A DNA stretch of 64,000 nucleotides. Source: Albula goreensis (lineage: Eukaryota; Chordata; Actinopteri; Albuliformes; Albulidae). The translations under genes and the position numbers were made by a program. Under the pieces are notes generated by a model. The model had not been told where the DNA came from. It worked only from the letters and a program-made list of their open reading frames with translations, and made no database searches. Shown piece after piece: positions 24,901 through 34,382 of this stretch (positions are counted from its first letter, which is position 1; every line of letters begins with the position of its first letter). Location: the NCBI GenBank assembly GCA_022829145.1, contig CM040758.1, forward strand, positions 11,588,128 through 11,652,127. Direction: 5' to 3'.

Positions 24901-25123
24901 GTCTGATTTAGTCACCTAACGAACTGATAAAAGCTACATTGGAGACAGCAATTACACCAGTAATGTCGTTCCATGCCTTGATCATTTGATTTCGTTGATT
25001 TTTTTTTCTACATACGTATACGTTATCTAACACTTACCTCAGATTTTTTATTTCTTTTCTCATTACAGAGATCTGCTGATTGAGTTCCTTCAAGTTTTGA
25101 GCACAGCTACATGTCCCTACCAT
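21911..25123 (-). CDS. trmo: tRNA (adenine37-N6)-methyltransferase TRMO, complete
   Basis: TRMO uses S-adenosylmethionine to methylate t6A at position 37 of tRNA-Thr, giving m6t6A and tuning decoding of ACC-type codons. Exons in transcript order: 25123-25038, 24654-24506, 24246-24072, 23836-23679, 23286-22645 and 22143-21911. All junctions are GT-AG and every phase fits; the total is 1443 nt, or 480 residues plus stop (human about 440). Residues 1-60 look like a short coiled coil. The TsaA-like beta-barrel spans roughly 79-225, with PAKNGTPRQP, the FHKNGHLSFKAKV strand, STRSPHRPNALGLT (168-181) and GTPVLDIKPYIPEYDSP (203-219). The vertebrate C-terminal domain ends with DPRSVYRR and AHVTCWFGSDFAEV. 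Exon 5 (642 nt) is a long linker containing a tandem repeat. At the last intron two acceptors nine bases apart or less are possible; I used TGCAG. The start is the first ATG, giving MVGTCSC. Confidence 0.94.
23069..23167 (-). repeat. trmo: 33-bp tandem repeat inside trmo exon 5
   Basis: Three consecutive 33-bp units (23069-23101, 23102-23134, 23135-23167) in the coding linker. They encode three 11-residue repeats of the type E-M/T-x-x-x-x-P-x-V-S (for example HTEMEDPPSVS and CMETVDSPTVS). The repeat keeps the frame and sits between the TsaA domain and the C-terminal domain, where length should be tolerated. Confidence 0.75.
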
Positions 25124-25345
25124 AGTTCACAGTTTTTATTCTCGAACAGTTGTTCCCTTGTAACGTTAATGTAGTAACTTGAATTTATTTCAGCAACGCT
25201 GGTACAAAAATACTACTGAACAAGCTTTAAGTATTATTAAAACCTCTTCCAAGGTCTGAGCTTCTCAACATGTGTAACTGCATTCACACCTCTATTCCAT
25301 CAGCAGCAAGAAGAAAAGTACTTCCGGATCAAGATTGTCATAATT
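25124..25345 (-). promoter_or_regulatory. Probable trmo promoter region
   Basis: The region just upstream of the trmo ATG. It contains an ETS-type motif (ACTTCCGGATC, around 25319-25329) about 200 bp from the start codon, typical of housekeeping promoters. No TATA box is obvious. The assignment is positional. Confidence 0.4.
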
Positions 25346-25524
25346 AAAGTCCTCTACATAAATGAAGAAATTGCACAAAAACGGTAAAATACCACATTTA
25401 AACATAAAATATTAACGAAAACATTAAGCATATGTTAAAAAAAAGTTATGTTTAGTAATCAACATCATGTAATACATAAAAATCATGCATTTTATTCCGC
25501 TATTAATAAAAATACAATTCTCAA

Positions 25525-25945
25525 ATTGGACTGTACAGAAAAAACTGTAATATATATCTCAATGAAAGTGGGGCTGGGGATACTCAGGAACATGTCTAGT
25601 ATCCAAAACAAGTGAGTTTGATAGCGGTCTGATGTCTTATGGACTGCTGCTGGCATTTGCCTAGCACCATGAAAACACAGTAAATGCACCTGATTTATGG
25701 AACATATATTATGGACTGTACACAAAAAATTGAGCTACATGTCTCAGTATAAGTGGCATTGGGGAAAAACATGCAATACAGTTTTACTTTACTGTATTAA
25801 AACTGCACTATATGTCTCAATGATAATGGGGTCCAGGCTACTCAGTAACATCCCTAGTATCCAAAACAACTGAGTTCTAAAGCAACACAATGTCTTACAG
25901 ACTACTGCTTGCATTTAATTGGCACCAAATGGTAAAAATACATTC
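25525..25945. repeat. Diverged tandem repeat, two long copies plus one partial
   Basis: Copy A (about 25529-25690) and copy B (about 25793-25945) share an ordered series of motifs: 'ctgta...atctcaatga...gtgggg', 'tactcag.aacat', 'ctagtatccaaaacaa.tgagtt', 'aatgtctta..gact.ctgc' and 'catttgcctagcacca' or its equivalent. A shorter intermediate copy (about 25712-25770) carries only the first part ('ggactgtaca', 'acatgtctcagtataagtgg'). They are clearly related but not identical, so the repeat is old. The period is roughly 270 bp for the full copies. Confidence 0.75.
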
Positions 25946-27049
25946 ATTTTCCCATATGGTGCAAATAGCTGGGGCCAGTCTGATCCAAGGTAGAAACAGG
26001 ATGTTCATTTTTTGACATTAACTGACCAGTCAGGTTTAATTGGATAATATAATTTTACATTGGAATGACCCCTTCTGAGCTGTGTGACTGAGAGCTGTCT
26101 GGCCCCGCCATGAAGATTTGAACGTGTTTATTGGAAGAAACTAAATCCATTGTGCCACATTGCAGGCAATTGCATTAAGACAAAAGGTAAATGTTTGAAC
26201 TCATATTAAAGACCAGGGTGTTTCTGGACACATGACCACAAAAACTACCCGTTTGGTATTTAATGAAGGATTCAAAGACAAAGCTAACTATAATGAGCCA
26301 AACCAAGCATAAAGACAAAAATCAGGAGCTTAATAATGTGGTCAATGACTTAAAGAGCATATTGATTCACCCAAGTCTATCATTTGGTCAGGAATTGTGT
26401 ATTTGTTTGCAAAATCACTTAACACAATGTGAATATAGCTTTTTTCTTTTCATGGCATGTATAGCTATAATAGCAAATTATCTCTCTAATCATGAAAGCA
26501 CGAACAATTGAACGATTATGAACAATTAAAAGCTTGTTAAGATTCTGGGGTTACAGTTGTGGTGGGAATAAAAACCAGAATACACAGTGGGCCCCAACGA
26601 TCGACGTTGGGAACCACTTGCGTAGGTGATTGCTTCTTGTAAGGTTATTATTGACTGTATTTTAGCCTAGGATATAAAGATAAAAACGGCTTTTTGCATG
26701 CAAAGTTGGACAGCAGTTGCATAAGAAATGTTGCAATAGACTCACAAACAAACAGCATGAACTCGTTTCGGTACACAACCTTCATAACCGCTGGAATAAA
26801 TCCACGCTGTTTGTTTGAGAATCTATCATAACATTTTAATGCTGATTATTGTCCAACCTTTTCATTTGTAATTTATCCTTGTTGGATCCATCAACTTATC
26901 GTTTCTTGTACTAGGAGGCCTGTCCGTTTATTTTGTTTCTTTCACACGTACAGTACAGGCTTACATAGGTTGAGGTTTGGGAATAGGATGTCCTTATATC
27001 CTGTCGAAAATGACTCCAACGGGAAAATAGTTTCAGCCCACAACCTGCC
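25946..27049. other. Intergenic region between trmo and the nat8-like genes
   Basis: Mostly A+T-rich sequence with no recognisable exon. The small open frames are not supported by similarity or splice context. Confidence 0.5.
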
Positions 27050-27441
27050 AGATGGCGACACTTTTTCCGGTGCTTATGTTGAGAGCTGAAAGCGCAGTAT
27101 CATGGAAGAACTTGCATTGAGTGCTTCTATGCTCTTTGGTATCAGGAAGACACAAGAGAGCACATGACCACCCGATATGGAACACGTGAATGCGGACATC
27201 CGCAAGTTCAGCTCGCAAGTTCCTCTCCAGATTTCAGGCTAACAACTTATCGTCACATTGATTCTATGCTCTTTGTTTCTGGTGAAAAGCTATGTGAAAA
27301 TACGAGATGGTAAATGAGTATTACTCGTACAACTCGTTGCTAAGCTAGTTGTCTATATTCTTGGCGTGGCCAGAACTACGGCATCTAGATTTGTTGGTGT
27401 TGTGAATTTCATCGACTCCTCAGCCATTTTTTGCATCTCAG
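27050..27441 (+). promoter_or_regulatory. Candidate promoter and first non-coding exon of the nat8-like gene
   Basis: A YY1-like motif (AGATGGCGAC) directly followed by an ETS-type CTTTTTCCGG lies around 27050-27075. Downstream, a good donor (CATCTCAG|GTAAGG) ends a possible 5' UTR exon at 27441. A second possible untranslated exon with consensus borders lies at 28282-28357. No gene on the other strand is known here that would use this promoter. The transcript structure is inferred, not observed. Confidence 0.4.
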
Positions 27442-28281
27442 GTAAGGTTGCTTGTTGCTAGTGAAGTAGCTAGAGAAGAGTTGTCAAATATAATCCGCTG
27501 TCGTTTGCTTGTTCATTGTTTACAATTTAAAACAGACTATTGGGTTTTGTAACATAAAATCTGTCAGCCAACTACACGTGTAACGCACTTTTAAAAGAAA
27601 TAGGCAATGTGTAGCTGTCCAGATTGCTAGCTTGCTTGTATAGTGCGCTAGAATGTTATGTCAACACAAACGTCATCATTGAAGGAAAACAAAGCCTTTA
27701 ATCCATGCAATACAGAAAATATGAGTTTTTTCTTTCGCTACTGCACAGAAATACAGTGGCAGACAAGCTATCATGCTGACTTTGCTCCGTTCAATTTTTT
27801 TCCCTGCACGCATTAATGAAAAGAAGGGTGACTTTGATTGTGGCCCCAAGGGCGACCGTTGTGCGGTTTGGGAAAATTGAGTAATCACTGTCAGGGTTTT
27901 GTAGCTACAAACATACTGCCACAGGCAAGGGGATAGTTGTTTAGCCGTTCCAATGTGATCAAAAAGGTACCACAGTATGCAAAAGTAAAATCAGTCATGG
28001 GGAAGTTCTGAGCCTATAGTTGCATTTTCTTAGTCTGCCCTTATAAGTAATCACAGCGAGCTCCCTTTCAGCCTCGTTATCATTTAGAATGCAATGCAGC
28101 TGAAGAGATGATCTTTTGAACATGTCCTTGCTTCAGCTGCACTTCATTCACCTTGGCGTGTCCTTGGTCCTCAAGAATGGACAGCTCTGAAGACTGTCAG
28201 GTCAAGTAAATCAAGGTTAAACTGTTTAAATGTTAATGAGGTGGTTGCTTAACGTTTAGTTGTTCACTTGTCGTCCTGCAG

Positions 28282-28357
28282 AGGAGAGCAGTTGAGGACA
28301 GTTGGTCTTTCTGGTAGCAGACGGGCTCCGCTGGTAGGCGCATCTTCCCAATTTAAG
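28282..28357 (+). other. Candidate 5' UTR exon of the nat8-like gene
   Basis: A 76-bp segment bounded by a strong acceptor (TCGTCCTGCAG) and a donor (TTAAG|GTATGG). It has no long frame. Its position between a putative promoter and the acceptor at 29934-29935 in front of the coding exon makes a non-coding exon the best guess. NAT8-family genes commonly have untranslated first exons and one coding exon. Confidence 0.4.
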
Positions 28358-29949
28358 GTATGGATTGAATTAATCAGTGTCCCCTGACAATGCAGTACTT
28401 AATTTTAAATTAGGCTGAGGTTAAAAAGACTGTATCTTAAACTGGAAGAACAAAAGGTGAGGCTGTGGGTATGCAAGAGGACAAAGTTAATTTGCTTGTA
28501 TTATGTAGTGGACTGCCAACAGCCAGTGAGAAATCCTCAGGGGAAAAAAACACTTGATAGGCATCATAAAAATGGTATCGTCAGCCATTCACATAATAAA
28601 CCAGAAGGCTGTAAATTGCAACATGGGATTATAGTTCAACTGCACTGTGTTAGCCTGGCAGGGACTGTTTTGTCAATGGAGTCTTTGCTAACACATTTTT
28701 CTGTGAAGAGAAACTACAGTATTGGTAAGTTTGCTATGAGAGTTATGTTTGATTGGAAGTTTATTTTTTAATTGCATTTGTAATTGTTTAATTTTGCATT
28801 TTTTCTTGCATACCTTCAAAAATGTATCCTAAGAAAAATAACAATTGAAAAATTGCATTTAAAAAAACTCCAAACTGCCCAACTACCTTCATAGTCTGCA
28901 TGTAGTCTGCATGCAGGCTACATAAAACCGATGTGAAATTATGTAAAATCTTGACTGGTGATGGTAGAAATTCTCTTGTCAAAACCCAGTTTATTGCTTA
29001 CATTAGGACCAAATGCAGCATACACAGGATATAATCCTCTGGTTTGAGGTGTTGTCACAGTGAATATTGAATTGTGATCCCTGGTAAGGATGTAGTACAA
29101 TGGGTACTTGAAACAGTCCAAGTCAGTTTGGGCCTTGTATTCATTAAAGAACAGATGTCCAGGTCCAGTCTTTGAAGTCACTGATTAGCTGTTTCCAAGG
29201 CCTAAAATGGCTGCTGATTGAAAGGAAAACACAAAAACATACAGACTCAATGGCACTCCATGACTGGAGTTTGCTATCCCAGCATTAAATGGTTCATACA
29301 AATGTTTTCTATTCAAGGTAAATGAGTTCAAGTAGTTACAAAGTTATGTTGCATCTTTCACAAGACAAACCAGAATTCCTAGTTAGAAAAAGAGTTTGAC
29401 ACAGTTTGTACATGGAGAGCAAAATAAGACTTTCCATAGTATGATTGTGAGTTTTCTCCTACACTTTTGTGAGGATGGGCACTTTTTGATCAGGATGGAT
29501 GGGTCAACACATAATATGTAGTGTTTTAATATGTAAGTGGCTATGTAATCTTATATTTTCTAAAAAATGGCCAGAAATGACAAAGTAGAGATGGTGTCTG
29601 TCTATACAGTTTCTGAGTGTTTTTGAAAGATGTAAGCTCTGTTTAAGGTGAGTTAATGGAGGACAGTTCTTCTTTGGAGAGTTGAATGTAATGATGGAAA
29701 AGTGAGGTTTCCTTGTCAGTGCAGCTACATTACAGCTGTGAAGCACTGACTTATGTGTACCAGTCAGGAAACTTTGCCCTACTCAAAATACACAATGATT
29801 GGTTCAAATCATTGAATCACCCATGATGTCATTTGATGTCTTCACCCATATCGAGTGTCATAAAGCTTCATTCTCCCATTACTATTTGGCAGCAGCGCAC
29901 CCAGAGAGTCAGCTGCTCTTGTCTTTGTCTTGAAGGGACAAGGGGGGCC

Positions 29950-30621
29950 ATGGCTGGCTTTCAGATCCGGAAGTACCAAGACGAGGATGATGAGGCGGTG
30001 AAGGAGATCTTTACCCTGGGCATGATTGAGCATGTTCCGGCCTCCTTCGTGCACATGCTCAAGCAGCCCCTCACCCAGATGATCCTCATGTGCGTCTTCT
30101 GCGCCCTCCTTACCAGCTCCAAGTCCTTCCTCCTGCCCATTCTGGCGGTCACCCTGCTGCTGGCGGGGATCCGGCAGCTAGCCAGCTACCTCTTCAACAG
30201 CTACATCGAGACCTCACTCAAGGAGGACCTGGCCTCCATCCGGAAGAGCTACATGGAGAAGAAGGACACCTGCTTCTGGGTGGCGGAGATCGAGGGCCGG
30301 GTGGTGGCCACCGTGGCCTGCCTTCCCTGTGAGACTCAGCCCGGCTTCCTGGAACTGAAGCGCATGTCTGTACGGAGGACCCACCGAGGCCTGGGCATTG
30401 GCAAGGCCCTCTGCCGGGCGGTGGCAGACTTCTGCCGCGAAAGGGGCTTCCCAGCCGTCGTCCTCTACACCTCCGTGGTTCAGACAGATGCTCAGAAACT
30501 GTATGAAAACGTTGGCTATTCCAAGATAAAGGAATTTGTATTACCCAGCCTGGAAGGCAAGCTCACTAACTTCTCTATCATTGAGTACAGGTTAGATCTG
30601 CAGAATGGAGAGGGTAGTTAA
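29950..30621 (+). CDS. NAT8-like N-acetyltransferase, first tandem copy
   Basis: A 223-residue protein of the NAT8/camello family. Members are ER-membrane GNAT enzymes that transfer acetyl from acetyl-CoA to cysteine S-conjugates or to lysines in the ER. The start is the ATG at 29950 (GCCATGG Kozak), giving MAGFQIRKYQDED, the family's usual N-terminus. An in-frame upstream extension to 29833 runs through an acceptor-like site (pyrimidine tract then AG at 29934-29935) and is probably intron. The hydrophobic membrane segment is at about residues 43-73. The GNAT core includes SIRKSYMEKKDTCFWVAEI, ELKRMSV, the acetyl-CoA loop RGLGIGKAL (146-154) and VVLYTSVVQTDAQKLYENVGY. Family length is about 220-230, so it is complete. 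It is about 49 % identical, without gaps over 210 residues (my hand count), to the copy 3 kb downstream. Confidence 0.93.
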   Translation: MAGFQIRKYQDEDDEAVKEIFTLGMIEHVPASFVHMLKQPLTQMILMCVFCALLTSSKSFLLPILAVTLLLAGIRQLASYLFNSYIETSLKEDLASIRKSYMEKKDTCFWVAEIEGRVVATVACLPCETQPGFLELKRMSVRRTHRGLGIGKALCRAVADFCRERGFPAVVLYTSVVQTDAQKLYENVGYSKIKEFVLPSLEGKLTNFSIIEYRLDLQNGEGS

Positions 30622-33600
30622 AATGAGTAGCTGCCCTCTGATTTTCCATAAGCACTGATTACTTTTTTTGAGGGTGACCTCCCCCATTGGCAAGTGTGCC
30701 ACTGATTATTAATGGTAATGATTGTTACTCCAAAGTGTTTTGATCCATCATTTATGAAATTTTGGAAAAATGTGGGAGAAAAAATATTTGCATTTTAATT
30801 AGGGCAACCGCTGTAAATCGAGTTGAAGTCACTAGAAATTAGATTAGGCCACTTCTTAGCTAAGCATTTCAATAATAAATAAATGGACAGGAATCAAATA
30901 ATTAGGAGGCATTTAAATCATGGTAGTACAAGTTCTTCATTTATTACTTATGGGTGGTATAAATATATTTGTCAATTCCTGGGCAATGAAAATAGAATAA
31001 TTGAATCTGATTACTTTTGCTAAAATGACTTGTTAGAGAGCAGTATATTTTATCTTACAGCGTGTAGAACAATCAGGAAATGGATAAACTGGAAACCTTC
31101 AGCTTAGAATGACAGATGGCGTGTTGTCTATGCCTCATCCCTCATGCAGAGCATTCATAATGGCCCTATAGCCTAATACTGCATATTTTTTCTTACTCCC
31201 ATAGCCTGTCATGTGGTAGTGTTTGATCAGCATTCATTTGTATGATCCTTCACTGTGATAAACACAATCCAGTGACCAAAATCTCTGGTCATCCATTTAG
31301 TGGCAGGAAGTTGCTAACAGATCCACTTAATTAAAGTAAGCTGTCATTTCTTTGTATAAGGATGGCTTAAGATAAATGCAGCCAAAGTAGACATCTATAC
31401 ATTCACCTTTTTTAACCAAATCATTTTTCTTGTACTATAGGTCTTATACTGTAACATTTCATAACTGTACTGCGGTACCTGTACCTGTTTAATGCATTCA
31501 CAACATTCGTAAACAAATTTGAATGGTTAAAAAGTATGTCAGGATGTACTGGGGAGAAGCCTCACTGTTAAAAATTGATATTGATTGTCCTTGGTTAGGT
31601 TCCAGTGAAACGTAGCCACAGCAGCCTGTTGCATAAGGACTGTATTTTTCACCAGCCTTGTATGCGATTTAACCTGATAAATGTGTAGCTTGGTTAAAAT
31701 TAAGAAATGAACCAATATATCCCAGCATATCAAGAGAAAAATGCTGTAACATCTAATCCGTGCTTGCCACTACCATACATATACACAGAATAGTGTCACA
31801 CTGAAGGTTGTCGGTACACTCTGAAATCAGTACAGACATTGTGGTCAGTAGTGTTGTACTCCAACCAGTGCTTCCATATGGATCAGTGTGCATTATTTTG
31901 GCAAAAATGACAGAATTTTAATTATGGTGGGATGTTTTTGAACAAATTCCCTAAGAAGGTCACTGGGACTTGCTGGGATAGGGCAATACATCTGAGATAT
32001 ACTGAATTAAGAGAAACCAGCATATCTTCTTTCCTGATTTTAGATCTTAGATGATGTCCATGAAATTACCCTCGCAGTGAGAGCGAAATGGTTTCATTTT
32101 TCTGTCTCGCTTAGCAGTCGGATCATCAAATAAATAGAGGGTCCAGGTTTGTATGGTTCTGTGTATCTGTGTTCTGTGAATAAACACTTACTCCCCTCTG
32201 TGTTGGAATTGGTATTTTCTCGTGAATGTTTCTATTGGAAATTGCATTGAGTATATTTTCTGTGAATATCTTGCAGTGCCTTTGTGCAATATCTATATTG
32301 GACGTTGAACTACGTAAGCTTGGTGTACCTCACCATATTGGGTATTTAAAGCCAGTAATTTCACCTCCATAAAGAGCCTTTCAAGTATATCACATTAGCT
32401 GGACTGTTTTGTCAGTATCCAAAATGTCTATTTTTCTAAAAAGAAAAAAAAAAAGCAGTCTGCATTCATAAATGTAGCAATTTGTCTTATGATGTCCATT
32501 CTAAGTGATTGATATTACTGGCATTGTTGACTATTGGGACCATTGTTGAAATAACTCCACGTATTTGCAGATGTTACGAAGCTGAACTTAAACAGTATGC
32601 TCTCAAAAATCAGCTATGTCTGAAGAGTAAAATGAATGCATGCCTATGTTTTGAAGACCAAGGGGCACTAGGGTTCAGGGATAAAGTGGTTAACCATGCC
32701 CTAATTGGTCATCTCAGACACATTTGAAAAGACATGAATGTTGGAAATGATGCCATTGTGTGTCTTGAACAACAATGAAAGGATATAAAGTCATTTTTTA
32801 TGTCTCTCTCTATATGTATATATCAGTCATGCTAGCAACCTTTTACAGCCCTGAAATACTTCCAAGATGGGCGTCTGTAGCTGGTAACAGCTAATCGAGA
32901 GTAGACAATAGACCAGTGACCATTTAACTGGGCATAATGTTTCTCTGTGATGTTTTCTTTACCATCTTCTGTTTCCTCTGTACAGCACCTCTGTTATCGA
33001 TGAATATGGCTGTTCATACACCACAATACCAATTCTGTTCTTGATAACATTTGCTGTAATGCGTATTTGATGGATTGAACATGTAATTTGAATTAATTAC
33101 TGCAGTGGAAAATGTGTACATAGTTTTAAATTTATATGTGTCTGTAATTACATACTCTTCCCCCTATTTTTCCCTGTAAATCTTTTAAATAAAGCCTTGA
33201 CAACTTAGTTGTAGATTTTGTGTCTCTTACTGGATGACAGGAATTATCTCCCATGTCACTCTGCAGGTCAATGGGCATTACTGAGTTGTCTTTGATCATG
33301 CAATTTAGTAGGACTTCAAAATGTATTACATATTCATTTAATAAGGACATAAATCATAAAGTAAATGATCTATATATCACAGAAGCAAGAAGCACAGTTG
33401 TTTTGATGTTATAAAAAAACATGGATTCAGATTGTTAACAGGGACAATTCTTGCCTGCATAAAAAAGCTTCAACATGCTTTGTTTTCTTCAAAATATATA
33501 TGGCTATAATTAAGTGATTAGCTGTATAAAATTGTGTTTGTCTCTGGTGAAATGCTTTTGTAATGCAGGAAAATGTAATGTGGAAAAACGTAATGGGGAA

Positions 33601-33704
33601 AAAAAACACAAAGAAGTTCCCCAGTCCACAGTGCATTGAAATAATGCGTAAGAACTTACCTTCAATGTGGCTGGAAACTGAGAGGGTATGTTTCTCAATT
33701 TCAG
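30622..33704 (+). other. Long 3' UTR and/or spacer between the two nat8-like genes
   Basis: No further coding sequence is seen. Two AATAAA signals, at 32179-32184 and 33188-33193, are each followed by a GT-rich stretch and could end the first nat8-like transcript, implying a 3' UTR of up to 2.6 kb. The second gene's acceptor lies at 33703-33704. Confidence 0.5.
33188..33193 (+). terminator. Candidate poly(A) signal of first nat8-like gene
   Basis: AATAAA followed 20-40 bp later by a T/GT-rich element (TAGATTTTGTGTCTC). An alternative upstream signal lies at 32179-32184. Confidence 0.45.
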
Positions 33705-33722
33705 GGGACTTTGCAAGACCAA

Positions 33723-34382
33723 ATGGCCCACTACCAAATCCGTAAATACCGGGATGAGGACTATGAGACGGTCAGGGAGCTTTACTCCACGGGGTTTGGC
33801 GAGCACCTCCATGCAGTTTGTCTCCAAGCCCTCAGGCAGCTCTGGGCCCAGCTCACCCTGGCGGGCGTCTTCTCAGTCCTGCTTGTCTCCTCCAGGTCAC
33901 TCCTGGTTTCCTTCCTTGGTCTGGGCCTAACGCTCCTGGCAGCCCGCGAGGGAGTTCGATTCCTCTTTGGCCAGGGCATCAAGCTGGGCCTAAGCGAGGA
34001 CCTCCAGGACATCAGGAAGTCCTATATGCAAGGGGAGGCATCCTGCTTCTGGGTGGCAGAGATCCAGGAGCATATTGTGGGCACAGTGGCTATCCTACCT
34101 GCTCACGGAGAGCAGGGCTCATGGGAGTTGAAACGGATCTCAGTGTGGAGGCCTTATCGGGGGCTCGGAATAGCCAAAGCTCTGTGCAGGACAGCCCTGG
34201 ACTTCGTGGCAGATTGTGGGGTGGAAAACGTGGTGCTGTACACATCCATGCTCCAAACAGATGCCCACCGACTGTACCACAGTTTAGGCTTCTACAAGGA
34301 GGAAGAGTTCATCTGGCCATCTCTGCCAGCAAAGCTAATACAGTTCATGGTGTTTAAATACAGATACAGAGTTCCCCACTGA
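33723..34382 (+). CDS. NAT8-like N-acetyltransferase, second tandem copy
   Basis: A 219-residue paralogue of the gene at 29950, in the same orientation. The true start is ATG at 33723 (MAHYQIRKYRDED); an in-frame TTG 12 bp upstream is not a credible vertebrate start. A consensus acceptor (TTTCTCAATTTCAG, AG at 33703-33704) precedes it by 18 bp. Distance and sequence between acceptor and ATG resemble those of copy 1, showing that the one-coding-exon structure was duplicated together. The hydrophobic segment is at about 43-73. GNAT residues include DIRKSYMQGEASCFWVAEI, WELKRISV, the loop RGLGIAKAL (146-154; Gly replaced by Ala at 151, allowed by the family consensus) and VVLYTSMLQTDAHRLYHSLGF. 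It is intact, so likely functional, though substrate specificity may differ. Confidence 0.93.
   Translation: MAHYQIRKYRDEDYETVRELYSTGFGEHLHAVCLQALRQLWAQLTLAGVFSVLLVSSRSLLVSFLGLGLTLLAAREGVRFLFGQGIKLGLSEDLQDIRKSYMQGEASCFWVAEIQEHIVGTVAILPAHGEQGSWELKRISVWRPYRGLGIAKALCRTALDFVADCGVENVVLYTSMLQTDAHRLYHSLGFYKEEEFIWPSLPAKLIQFMVFKYRYRVPH

Noticed and set aside
33818-34357. 179-residue plus-strand frame
   Set aside because: A frame-shifted reading of the second nat8-like coding exon; it lacks the GNAT motifs of the true frame.
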